The notes beneath the pieces were generated by a model. That model was not told the DNA's origin, searched no databases, and saw nothing but the letters and a program-made list of their open reading frames with translations. The position numbers were made by a program, and so were the translations under genes. From positions 1 through 10,587 of the forward strand of contig JBDRNK010000097.1 of the NCBI GenBank assembly GCA_043811105.1: a stretch of 10,587 nucleotides of DNA, read 5' to 3'. Position 1 is the first letter of the stretch. The number at the start of each line of letters is the position of its first letter. This document shows positions 1-6,208 of this stretch, one piece after another. This stretch comes from CAZDDW01 sp043811105. Its GTDB lineage: Bacteria; Patescibacteriota; Patescibacteriia; UBA9934; CAZDDW01.

Positions 1-696
1 CTCGCCCTCAGAGATCTCGACCGTCGGGCTGGAATGCAGTCCGAGCAGTCCACCGACACGGAAACCGAACAGGGCTACCGGACGGTCCTTGAGGTCGACC
101 ACGTCAGCCTTGACGACGACCACGTCAGCCTCGACAGCGTCCACGTCGGTCTGGAGCGTTTCCTGTCCAGTCTCGACAGCGTCGACCCTTGCCACCACTG
201 CTATGAGAACAGTATTGGTGGCTGCGATCTGACGCTGAGCTTCCAGGATCTTTCTCGAAGTGAGCTCGTTGGCTTCAGCCTGAAGAGCGTAGCGGATCTC
301 GGCCAAGGCCGAATCTTCCTCACGCTGAGCCTGCAACGTCTCGAGCGCCGTGGCATGCTGAGCTATGGACTCTTCCAAACCATCGACCCGGGGGGTCAAA
401 GCCAGCGCCTCGGCCAGAGCACGGTTGGCTGCGGTAAGTTGGCACTCGGGAACCTTTTCGTTGGCGTCGAGTTTGCGCTCGATACCCTCGTACCCGTCGT
501 CGCACTTGCACTTGCACTTGGTCTCATCGTACGTCGCATGCGCGACGCACTCCACCGTGCCGTCGAAGTACCCTTCGGCATCGAACAGCGGAACAGGCGC
601 GGTCGCCTGCTGACCAGCCGGCGGCTGTGCCTGAGCGAACGCCCCCATGGGCACTGCGAACAACACGAACGCGACCATCATCAGAGTGTTTCTCAT
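1..696 (-). CDS. Exported Cys-rich coiled-coil protein, 3'-truncated
   Basis: The reading frame is open from ATG at 696 to the window edge (232 codons, no stop), so the C-terminus is missing. Residues 1-21 form a clear signal peptide (short basic start, hydrophobic core, cleavage after ...GAFA). A Cys-rich patch follows, with Cys at 50, 61, 63, 65 and 85; KCKCKC followed by DDGYEG is vaguely EGF-like. Residues about 88-205 are Ala/Glu/Asp/Val-rich with coiled-coil character, ending in heptads such as VDAVE and ADVVVV. The last visible residues (about 206-232, VALFGFRVGGLLGL) could begin a beta-rich or outer-membrane domain, but this is a guess. The start is supported by AGGAGG 7 nt upstream and a promoter at 932-960. 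GC content is about 60%, against about 42% in neighbouring genes, which suggests transfer or a join between different DNAs. I do not recognise the family. Confidence 0.75.
   Translation of the reverse strand, partial: MRNTLMMVAFVLFAVPMGAFAQAQPPAGQQATAPVPLFDAEGYFDGTVECVAHATYDETKCKCKCDDGYEGIERKLDANEKVPECQLTAANRALAEALALTPRVDGLEESIAQHATALETLQAQREEDSALAEIRYALQAEANELTSRKILEAQRQIAATNTVLIAVVARVDAVETGQETLQTDVDAVEADVVVVKADVVDLKDRPVALFGFRVGGLLGLHSSPTVEISEGE
97..159 (-). repeat. Three 21-bp tandem units encoding coiled-coil heptads
   Basis: Units at 97-117, 118-138 and 139-159 repeat with a 21-bp period, which is seven codons. Units 1 and 2 differ at one base over their first 18 nt (GACCACGTCAGCCT then T or C then GAC); unit 3 is more diverged. 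On the coding minus strand they encode the repeated Val/Asp/Ala heptads of the exported protein, so the repeat is visible at both DNA and protein level. Confidence 0.7.
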
Positions 697-703
697 TTGA
701 AAT

Positions 704-709
704 CCTCCT
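704..709 (-). promoter_or_regulatory. Strong Shine-Dalgarno of the exported protein gene
   Basis: On the minus strand AGGAGG lies 7 nt before ATG at 696. It fixes the start and the strand of this gene, against the long antisense frame at 34-720. Genes in the adjoining minus operon have nothing comparable. Confidence 0.8.
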
Positions 710-719
710 GTCCCCTCTA

Positions 720-896
720 GGGAACGACTTTTGTCGTCCCACCACGGGGACGCGGTTGAAACTCTGCCGAAAAATTTCGGCCATTTGTCTTGTCCAAGGA
801 ACACGGGCGTCACTTGGACGCTTGAGAGGTTTGATGTTCACAATCACGGCGAGGAGGAGACGCCACGACGGAGCATCAAACCACTTAAACGTCTAA
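720..896 (-). promoter_or_regulatory. Hairpin-rich 5' leader of the exported protein gene
   Basis: This stretch lies between the promoter and the Shine-Dalgarno and has no credible coding frame. It holds several inverted repeats. 814-839 with 871-896 agree at 21 of 26 positions when one arm is reverse-complemented, including a perfect 9-bp core (GGTTTGATG at 828-836, CATCAAACC at 874-882). GTCCAAG (792-798) with CTTGGAC (813-819) would compete with the outer part of that stem. GCCGAAA/TTTCGGC is at 766-781. GGGAACGAC/GTCGTCCC is at 720-740, about 10 nt upstream of the Shine-Dalgarno. Several hairpins, two of them mutually exclusive, suggest a cis-acting RNA; function is inference. Three of the five mismatches in the long repeat would be G-U wobbles on the plus strand and only one on the minus strand, so a plus-strand RNA or a DNA-level role is also possible. 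Confidence 0.5.
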
Positions 897-931
897 ATTT
901 TTACCCATTTCAAGCACTAACTTGACGCAAT

Positions 932-960
932 AATTTAACACATAAAGCGAAATCTGTCAA
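932..960 (-). promoter_or_regulatory. Promoter of the exported protein gene (TTGACA-N17-TAAATT)
   Basis: Read on the minus strand, a perfect -35 TTGACA (955-960) is followed after 17 nt by TAAATT (932-937). A start near 925 would give a leader of about 230 nt. The promoter sits in AT-rich sequence just outside the GC-rich block. Confidence 0.6.
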
Positions 961-993
961 GTGGGTCTGTGGCGTTTTTTGCTAAAGACAGTG

Positions 994-1036
994 AAAAATA
1001 AGAAAATAACCCACCGTCGCTAAAGCTATGGTGGGT
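994..1036 (-). terminator. Intrinsic terminator of the six-gene minus operon
   Basis: ACCCACC (1009-1015) pairs with GGTGGGT (1030-1036), with GCT/AGC extending the stem inside two mismatches. On the minus strand the hairpin is followed by a T-rich run (TTATTTTCTTATTTTT, 1008 down to 993). It lies about 70 nt after the stop of the Wzz-like gene. A-rich sequence on the plus-strand side makes it unlikely to work on plus. Confidence 0.65.
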
Positions 1037-1071
1037 AGAAAAAATAAAAAAGTAAGCACAGCGCTTATTTT

Positions 1072-1092
1072 CTTACTTTCTTACTTTCTTAA
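1072..1092. repeat. Short CTTACTTT tandem repeat in T-rich spacer
   Basis: Two full units (1072-1079, 1080-1087) and a partial third lie in the spacer just after the Wzz-like gene. An upstream AAGTAAG (1050-1056) can pair with CTTACTT (1072-1078). It is low-complexity sequence and no function is evident. Confidence 0.4.
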
Positions 1093-1104
1093 TTTTTTCT
1101 TTTC

Positions 1105-1743
1105 TTATTCCTCATGCACCAACTGATGCCTTCGTCGCATTCGTTCCGTCTGAATCATTAAGTATAAGGCGCCAGCTAAACCACCGAGAATAAACCCTGA
1201 AAAAGCATTGGCCGGAATATTCGGTCGCATTGGCCAGCGTGAATTAAGTGGGGTATCAACCAAACGCACAGTAATGTTTACACCAGAAGTATAGGTCCAA
1301 CCCTCGTTCGTCAGCACAAAAGCAATGGCATGAGCCAACTGTTCGGCCTGAGCAACATCTGTATGATAAGCCTTAATTGTCAACAATCCGGTTCCCCGAG
1401 CCACGGTTGTACTAATCGTCTTATTCCATTTCTTTCGTCTTTTATAATCATCTTCAGGAAAATAACTTTCGTCTATTCCATATCCAGCGCTCATGACCTT
1501 GTCATAAAACGAAGTGGTGTAAGTGATTGTGGCCAGATCCTCAGCTATGCGCTCAGCTGAACGAGCTGCGGTGTATGCATCAACTGTGCCCACGTTTTGA
1601 GTGATTAACAAACGAACGGTTGAACTGTACTCTAAAGGACGCAGAAAAGAAAAGACAACAGCCAGAACCAAGCCCAAGACTGCGAATAGAACAATCGTAC
1701 TCCAGCCGCGTAAAAAAATTGTTGAATATCTTATCTTTGCCAT
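1105..1743 (-). CDS. Wzz-like polysaccharide chain-length / co-polymerase protein
   Basis: 212 aa with the topology of Wzz-type polysaccharide co-polymerases: TM1 at about 13-34, an extracytoplasmic region with helical stretches at about 35-175, a proline-rich segment before TM2 (WPMRPNIPA, 170-178), TM2 at about 179-197, and a basic cytoplasmic tail (RMRRRH). Members of this family set chain length or assist export of surface polysaccharides. No Walker motifs are present, so no BY-kinase is fused. It is shorter than typical enterobacterial Wzz, closer to the small proteins of Gram-positive capsule systems. It is the last gene of the operon and is followed by the terminator at 994-1036. Its ATG is the last triplet of repeat element E1; there is no Shine-Dalgarno, and an in-frame stop lies upstream inside E1. 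No glycosyltransferase is in view, so the polymer is unknown. Confidence 0.75.
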   Translation of the reverse strand: MAKIRYSTIFLRGWSTIVLFAVLGLVLAVVFSFLRPLEYSSTVRLLITQNVGTVDAYTAARSAERIAEDLATITYTTSFYDKVMSAGYGIDESYFPEDDYKRRKKWNKTISTTVARGTGLLTIKAYHTDVAQAEQLAHAIAFVLTNEGWTYTSGVNITVRLVDTPLNSRWPMRPNIPANAFSGFILGGLAGALYLMIQTERMRRRHQLVHEE

Positions 1744-1884
1744 ACCCGGTAGGACAACTTTAAATAAGATGTCCGATTAGTCTATTTAGTATCGTTGCTA
1801 AGCATCAATAACGGTTGGTTATACTTAGCAGCGTTTTTTAAAACACCCGACTTCCCTACATTTTAAAGTTGTACTACCGGGCAT
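1741..1884. repeat. Intergenic inverted-repeat element, copy E1
   Basis: 144 nt between the HtrA-like and Wzz-like genes, a near twin of E2 at 4563-4704. The ends are inverted repeats: ATACCCGGTAGGACAACTTT on the left, AAAGTTGTACTACCGGGCAT on the right. Together with A1762-A1764 they form a 23-position stem with mismatches only at 1744/1882 and 1753/1873. An inner 9-bp stem pairs GTTGCTAAG (1793-1801) with CTTAGCAGC (about 1824-1832) around a loop containing GTTGGTT. The first 21 and last 20 nt are identical in both copies; the interior is diverged, but GTTGCTAAG, GTTGGTT and ACACCC are kept. The left end contains the start codon of the Wzz-like gene. It could be a MITE, a dispersed structured intergenic repeat, or a cis-regulatory RNA; I cannot assign a known family. 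Confidence 0.85.
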
Positions 1885-1896
1885 AGATTTATTCTA

Positions 1897-3042
1897 TCAA
1901 AGTAATTCATCCAAGACCAGGTCAAGTTCGATTTCCTGACCAGCTCGATTGATCTTTAAAGAAATGATATCACCCGGACTGTAATCCAGTAATATTTCGG
2001 CCAACGGTGCATTGTTGGTAATCATTTGTCGATTTACTTCCAAAACTATATCGTTATTGATCAACCCGGCGATCTCAGCCGGTCCGCCAGGTATCACACC
2101 GGAAACATACCGACTTAATGAATCACGAACAATTAAAGCTCCATTTTCCATACCTAATGACAGTTCTTCAGACAAACCAATTGTATTGGCTAGGTCAACA
2201 ATACTTAACCCCATGTACGACCTGCTAACTGATCCTTGATATAGAACAGATTGAATAACCGGTAACAGATGATGTAACGGTCGAACAACCGTCTCCCCAC
2301 TGGCCAAATCAATATCACTTACCAAACCAATTAATTCGCCTGAAGTATTTGTCAACGGAGCTCCGCTAATTTCGCCACTAATGTTGTCAGCTAATAAAAA
2401 GTGTTTTTGTAATTCCCAAGCCGGATGAATTACTGAACCAAGATTCTTTATACTTTTTATTGAAGTGGCCACTATCGTATCCTCTGTCGGAACCACAAAA
2501 ACCAAATCCCCTGCCCCAACTTCATCAGAGGCACCAAAAGCCAAAACCGGTAAATTATTTCCATCAATCTTTACAAAAACAAAACCGGTTGCTTGATCAG
2601 TAACCACTTGTTCAATCTGATAGACATCGCGACCGATAACAACCACTAATCCACTACTGGCATATGTATTAAATAAATCACTTGCTGTAACTAACCAACC
2701 GTCAGAAGTTACCACAGCCCCTGAAGCCAAAATCTCATCTGACTGATAAACCATTTTTTCAATCGAGCTGGTTGTTCCAACCTTTTGATAAAAATTAACC
2801 AGGGAAGGAACTGCTTGAGAATAAATCTGTTCAATCGCTTCTTCATATGTACCTGGCAATGGTTTTGGTTTTTGTTCAGCCAAACGCAGTGGGATGGTTA
2901 TTTTATCAATCCCTTCAGTATATTGATACAAATAATTTTCAGTTAAAACCGTACCAACCACTCCAGCCAAAATTCCAACAACCACGGTCACAATGACCAC
3001 CCAGCTAATTTCTTTTAGTTGTTCAATTTTATTTTCTTCCAT
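1897..3042 (-). CDS. HtrA-like trypsin-fold/PDZ membrane protein, probably inactive
   Basis: 381 aa. A cytoplasmic start and TM helix (about 13-33) are followed by a DegP/HtrA-type S1C serine-protease-like domain (about 65-265) and a PDZ domain (about 273-378; YMGLSIVDL, then SGVIPGGPAEIAGLINNDIVLEVN). The architecture is that of membrane-anchored HtrA, but the catalytic positions are altered. The region matching GYIVTNNHV reads GWLVTASDL (His replaced by Asp122). The region matching TDLAVLKI reads TGFVFVKI (Asp replaced by Gly153). The Ser motif GNSGGPL reads EISGAPL (Ser226 kept, a Gly changed to Ala). With His and Asp gone it is probably a pseudoprotease that binds peptides or C-termini at the envelope. 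It starts 6 nt after the preceding gene and lacks a Shine-Dalgarno. The residue alignment was done by eye. Confidence 0.75.
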   Translation of the reverse strand: MEENKIEQLKEISWVVIVTVVVGILAGVVGTVLTENYLYQYTEGIDKITIPLRLAEQKPKPLPGTYEEAIEQIYSQAVPSLVNFYQKVGTTSSIEKMVYQSDEILASGAVVTSDGWLVTASDLFNTYASSGLVVVIGRDVYQIEQVVTDQATGFVFVKIDGNNLPVLAFGASDEVGAGDLVFVVPTEDTIVATSIKSIKNLGSVIHPAWELQKHFLLADNISGEISGAPLTNTSGELIGLVSDIDLASGETVVRPLHHLLPVIQSVLYQGSVSRSYMGLSIVDLANTIGLSEELSLGMENGALIVRDSLSRYVSGVIPGGPAEIAGLINNDIVLEVNRQMITNNAPLAEILLDYSPGDIISLKINRAGQEIELDLVLDELL

Positions 3043-3048
3043 AGTTTA

Positions 3049-3813
3049 TTAAACCCATTGAGCTGAGCTTAAGAGCAATATTAACATGATTGACCCAAGA
3101 GCAAGATAGCGGAAAACTATTGGATTGGTCAACTTTTCCAGCACATGAATCCGAGATAAGCCTAAAAAAACATAAATAGATATAGCAATCAAAGCGGCAC
3201 TGGTATAAAAACCGATCGGCAAATATGAGGTGGCAACGAAAAGTTCACTTATCATTACTGATCCTGCTAAAGCATACCAGATTGAACGCTGATGAGAAAT
3301 TTTTGAAACCCAAAACATGCTGTACGTTAAAAAGAAGATCAAAGCAAAAAAGAAAGGCAACAAAACCAGTGATGATATTTGCAAAAATAAAATCAAGCCA
3401 TAGGCAAACGAGGCAACAAAGAAAACAGTTAGTATTTGTAAAACAAGGCTTAGGTGTTCTAAGGAATATGTTCGATACGCGGCCGGAGTGTGCAAATAAG
3501 CAAAAATATATTCGGTAAATAAAAACACCCCAAAAACAACTACGGCTGCCAAAATAATTTTCTCTGCCAAATTTTCAAAAAATAAAAACACGCCAAAAGA
3601 AGCGGCGGCAAATAGAATCGGCGTACCTAACAAAGCCCAAAAACGAAAATTTCGTCCTTCAAAACCAGACAAACGTCCCAACAATAATAATGCTGCTAAC
3701 AAAGCACCAATGGCATAAAAAAAGATGTTGGCCGGCCAGAGAATACTCAACAAAAAACCAATGGCAATTATCAAACCAACAGCAAATGATGTAAAACGAT
3801 GTAGTAATATCAT
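3049..3813 (-). CDS. Polytopic membrane protein of unknown function
   Basis: 254 aa, almost entirely hydrophobic, with about seven or eight predicted TM helices and short loops. The few charged loops (GFEGRNFRFW, SKISHQRS) carry no motif I recognise. The start overlaps the stop of the preceding gene by 4 nt (ATGA at 3810-3813), so translation is probably coupled, and the next gene begins 6 nt after its stop. Its place between a coiled-coil/TM protein and an HtrA-like PDZ protein suggests that the three may act together in the membrane; this is inferred from gene order only. There is no transporter signature, nucleotide-binding motif or conserved buried acidic pattern to support a transport function. 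Confidence 0.75.
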   Translation of the reverse strand: MILLHRFTSFAVGLIIAIGFLLSILWPANIFFYAIGALLAALLLLGRLSGFEGRNFRFWALLGTPILFAAASFGVFLFFENLAEKIILAAVVVFGVFLFTEYIFAYLHTPAAYRTYSLEHLSLVLQILTVFFVASFAYGLILFLQISSLVLLPFFFALIFFLTYSMFWVSKISHQRSIWYALAGSVMISELFVATSYLPIGFYTSAALIAISIYVFLGLSRIHVLEKLTNPIVFRYLALGSIMLILLLSSAQWV

Positions 3814-4565
3814 AGTTCGAAAAGATCAACAGTAATGTTGCCGTCAAAAATAACTGATCCTTCTGTTAGCAAGACTCCTGATAAATCAACATAAGAAACG
3901 AAATTCTTATTCAATTCCCAAATAACCAGATCAAGTGGTTTAGCCAGAACTAATCGAACCAGCCAGATAGGTAAACTTAATGACCCAATCTTTAAGCGAT
4001 TAATCTCAACATCAATCACCCCTTGATCATTAATGAACGGGGTCAACTCGGCTGTCATGGCCGTACGTAAAGGATTTTCAGCCACTGGCAAAAAAACTTC
4101 TAAACCAACATCTTCTGAAACAACCACTCGTGCTCCGTCATGTTCAAAAAAACCGGCTTGATCCAACAAACTCTGCACAGATGCGGTTAATGATCCTTCT
4201 GTCAATGAGATTGAAAAAGTGCGATCAAAATCTAATGACCCAGGTTGTAGTCGTTGATTTATTGTTGAACCGATCTCAGTGGATAAAAATTCCTCAATAG
4301 GAACCGTGGCCAAAACCTGACGTGTTGGCTCTGGTTGATTATAAAAAAAGTTAGTAAAGACCGGAATAGTAACTAAACCGGTTTGGGCAACTATTGAACA
4401 AAACCAACTGATCAATATCAAGACAAGAACAATAATAACTAAAAAACAAGTCAAAATCGGGTGACCTTTTTTGGTCTCCCTTTTAATCTCTGATGATAAT
4501 TGTTTTTTAGTTTTCTTCAGCTCCTGTTTGACTTCCTCCAGTTCTTGATTCTTACTAATACGCAT
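3810..4565 (-). CDS. Single-pass membrane protein with N-terminal coiled coil
   Basis: 251 aa. Residues 5-33 are rich in Glu/Lys (QELEEVKQELKKTKKQL) and look like a cytoplasmic coiled coil. TM helix at about 37-60. The rest (about 61-251) is a beta-rich extracytoplasmic domain with repeated patterns such as SLTASVQSLL, GVIDVEINRLKIGSLSLP and LSGVLLTEGSVIFDGN. The general layout recalls anchored lipid-binding-like proteins such as the YpmS/DUF2140 group, but that is only a loose resemblance. The start codon lies inside the left end of repeat element E2, with no Shine-Dalgarno and no nearby alternative ATG. The end overlaps the next gene by 4 nt. Confidence 0.7.
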   Translation of the reverse strand: MRISKNQELEEVKQELKKTKKQLSSEIKRETKKGHPILTCFLVIIVLVLILISWFCSIVAQTGLVTIPVFTNFFYNQPEPTRQVLATVPIEEFLSTEIGSTINQRLQPGSLDFDRTFSISLTEGSLTASVQSLLDQAGFFEHDGARVVVSEDVGLEVFLPVAENPLRTAMTAELTPFINDQGVIDVEINRLKIGSLSLPIWLVRLVLAKPLDLVIWELNKNFVSYVDLSGVLLTEGSVIFDGNITVDLFEL

Positions 4566-4704
4566 ACCCGGTAGGACAACTTTGAAATGTTGTTAATTAG
4601 GATTGACTAACAATGTTGCTAAGAAAGAGTGGCTTTGTTGGTTTTTGGCAACGCTTTTAAATAACACCCAGTTGACCAGTATTCAAAGTTGTACTACCGG
4701 GCAT
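4563..4704. repeat. Intergenic inverted-repeat element, copy E2
   Basis: 142 nt, the second copy of E1 (1741-1884), in the same orientation and the same context between two minus-strand operon genes. The terminal stem includes G4584-C4684 where E1 has A1762-T1864, a fully compensated pair. The inner stem pairs GTTGCTAAG (4615-4623) with TTTGGCAAC; the arms differ from E1 at three positions, and all three remain pairable as plus-strand RNA through T-G wobbles. E2 also has a local TTGTTA/TAACAA hairpin in its left half. It runs from the downstream start codon to 1 nt before the upstream stop codon, filling the gap completely. Confidence 0.85.
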
Positions 4705-4705
4705 A

Positions 4706-5125
4706 TTAATTGAGCCAATGATCAGATGAAATAATTTGTTCAAATCTGGCTCGGCCCTCATCTAGCTGATCTTCATCTTGTAGAAGGTAACCTTGACGCA
4801 TTAAATTCAAAGCAATAACTATTTCCAAATGTGCTTCGCGATACTCAGCCGGCACTAACACAGCCAACAATTGATCCTGAACCTGTTTTAATATATTGAT
4901 TCGCTCCAAATCATCGCTAGCCTGTTCTATATTTAATAATAGATTGTTAACAATTGGTTCAATCTCTACTTTGTAATCTGCAGAAGTTACTTGTGGTTCA
5001 GTTACTTCAAGCACGGTCTGATTTGAGTTGTTTGAATTAAATGAAAAAATAACAGCCAAGAGCAAGGCCAAAGTTAATGAGATCAATACTAAAGGAAACC
5101 AGGTTTTTGGATGAGCAGTTATCAT
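4706..5125 (-). CDS. Small membrane-anchored protein of unknown function
   Basis: 139 aa. A single N-terminal hydrophobic segment (about 9-29, WFPLVLISLTLALLLAVIF) without a lipobox Cys anchors the protein. An Asn/Thr-rich linker and a mostly helical, acidic domain (about 45-139) follow. Segments such as LERINILKQVQDQLL and AHLEIVIALNLMRQGYLL look TPR-like in periodicity, but no repeat can be shown. The start overlaps the stop of the AI-2E-type transporter gene by 4 nt (ATGA at 5122-5125), indicating coupled expression, and element E2 begins 1 nt after its stop codon. It could be an accessory subunit of the neighbouring transporter; this is inferred only from position. Confidence 0.7.
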   Translation of the reverse strand: MITAHPKTWFPLVLISLTLALLLAVIFSFNSNNSNQTVLEVTEPQVTSADYKVEIEPIVNNLLLNIEQASDDLERINILKQVQDQLLAVLVPAEYREAHLEIVIALNLMRQGYLLQDEDQLDEGRARFEQIISSDHWLN

Positions 5126-6159
5126 ACTTTCTTTAATAAACCATCTTCTGAAAAAAGATCTTCTAAAATTACAGCCACCATGGTTGCTACTGGAACAGCT
5201 AAAATCGCACCAACAATTCCAGCGATCTTTAGTCCAACCAACAAAGCGACAATACTAACAATCGGATTTAAGCCAGTTACTTTTTGCATGATCTTCGGAA
5301 CCAGAATATTATTTTCTAACCATTGAATAACAACGTATAGAATCGCCACCATAACTCCTTTGATCGGATCCTGGAGCAAGGCCAAGATAACCGCTGGAAT
5401 AGCTGCGGCCACTGGGCCGATGTATGGCACGATCTCAAACAGTCCGGCCATGATTGCTAAGACCAAAGCGTACTGAACATCAAGAATTGACAAACCGATG
5501 TAGGCAACAATACCGACGATCAAACCAAGTATAATCTGACCACGCAACCATAAGCCAATTTTCTTTTGCATTTTAATGAACAGTGTAGCTAAGTGTGACT
5601 GGTACTTTACCGGGGACAAAGTTTTGAAAAAACCACGAGCTGCTTCCTCTTCAACAACCATATAAAAAGCCAGAACCAAAACAATGACCATGGCGGCAAT
5701 TCCACCAATAAATCCGGACAAAGTGGCAAAGACGTGTTGAATCGAAGTGGTTAGCTGACCAATGTTATCGGCCACACTTTCGCCCAGATTCAAAGAAGAA
5801 AAACGTTCAATGTATGTTGCCACTTGATCGTAATAGCCAAAGTTAATTAATAGTGCACTGACCTGAGCAATCACTGGTGGAACCAACATAATAACAACAA
5901 AAGCAACAACGCAGAATAAAAGCAAATAAACCAGAATTACAGCCAATGATCGTGGAATTTTGCGTGTAGAAAACCAATCAGCAACTGGATCAATCAAAGC
6001 AGCCAGAAGCAAGGCAACAAAAATCACTGCCAGAATGTCGCGGACAAACCAAACAAACCAGAGTGCAGCAAAAATTGCGATAATTTTTAATATCGTACCA
6101 GTGGAAATAGAAATAAGCTGTTTTGCCGGCTTATCAGAGCCTCCTTTTTGAGTTGTCAT
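5122..6159 (-). CDS. AI-2E family (PerM/TqsA-like) membrane transporter
   Basis: 345 aa, matching the AI-2E/UPF0118 family in length and topology: two N-terminal TM helices, the conserved DPVADWFSTRKIPRSLAV loop, further TM helices, a large extracytoplasmic loop (about 100-150), and the C-terminal core with YIGPVAAAIPAVILAL and GLNPIVSIVALLVGLKIAGIVGAI. Members include TqsA (AI-2 export), YdiK/PerM and Na+/H+ antiporter-like proteins. The substrate cannot be read from sequence, so quorum-signal export should not be assumed. It is the first gene of the minus operon. An extended -10 (TGGTATAAT) ends 10 nt before ATG, so the mRNA is probably leaderless or nearly so. An AAAGGAGG inside codons 4-7 precedes no alternative start and is probably accidental. 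Confidence 0.85.
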   Translation of the reverse strand: MTTQKGGSDKPAKQLISISTGTILKIIAIFAALWFVWFVRDILAVIFVALLLAALIDPVADWFSTRKIPRSLAVILVYLLLFCVVAFVVIMLVPPVIAQVSALLINFGYYDQVATYIERFSSLNLGESVADNIGQLTTSIQHVFATLSGFIGGIAAMVIVLVLAFYMVVEEEAARGFFKTLSPVKYQSHLATLFIKMQKKIGLWLRGQIILGLIVGIVAYIGLSILDVQYALVLAIMAGLFEIVPYIGPVAAAIPAVILALLQDPIKGVMVAILYVVIQWLENNILVPKIMQKVTGLNPIVSIVALLVGLKIAGIVGAILAVPVATMVAVILEDLFSEDGLLKKV

Positions 6160-6169
6160 ATCGTCGTAT

Positions 6170-6178
6170 ATTATACCA
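6170..6178 (-). promoter_or_regulatory. Extended -10 promoter of the six-gene operon
   Basis: On the minus strand TGGTATAAT (TGn-TATAAT) ends 10 nt before ATG at 6159, placing transcription start about 3 nt before the start codon. No good -35 is visible; TTGTTC is present but only 15 nt upstream. It diverges from the promoter at 6209-6237. Confidence 0.6.
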
Positions 6179-6208
6179 GATAATAAACCAGAACAAAACC
6201 AGCTGACC

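Noticed and set aside
34..720. Long plus-strand open frame (228 codons)
   Set aside because: It is antisense to the GC-rich exported-protein gene. The minus strand has a promoter, AGGAGG and a signal peptide; the plus frame has no ribosome site and an implausible composition.
524..847. Minus-strand open frame of 107 codons overlapping the leader and the start of the exported protein
   Set aside because: It lies in a different frame from the supported gene, is Arg-rich from GC-rich shadowing, and has no ribosome site.
1741..4704. Reading E1/E2 as integron attC sites (palindromic, intergenic, same orientation)
   Set aside because: The expected RYYYAAC and GTTRRRY core sites are not found at the ends, and no integrase is in view. 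The overlap with start codons also does not fit.
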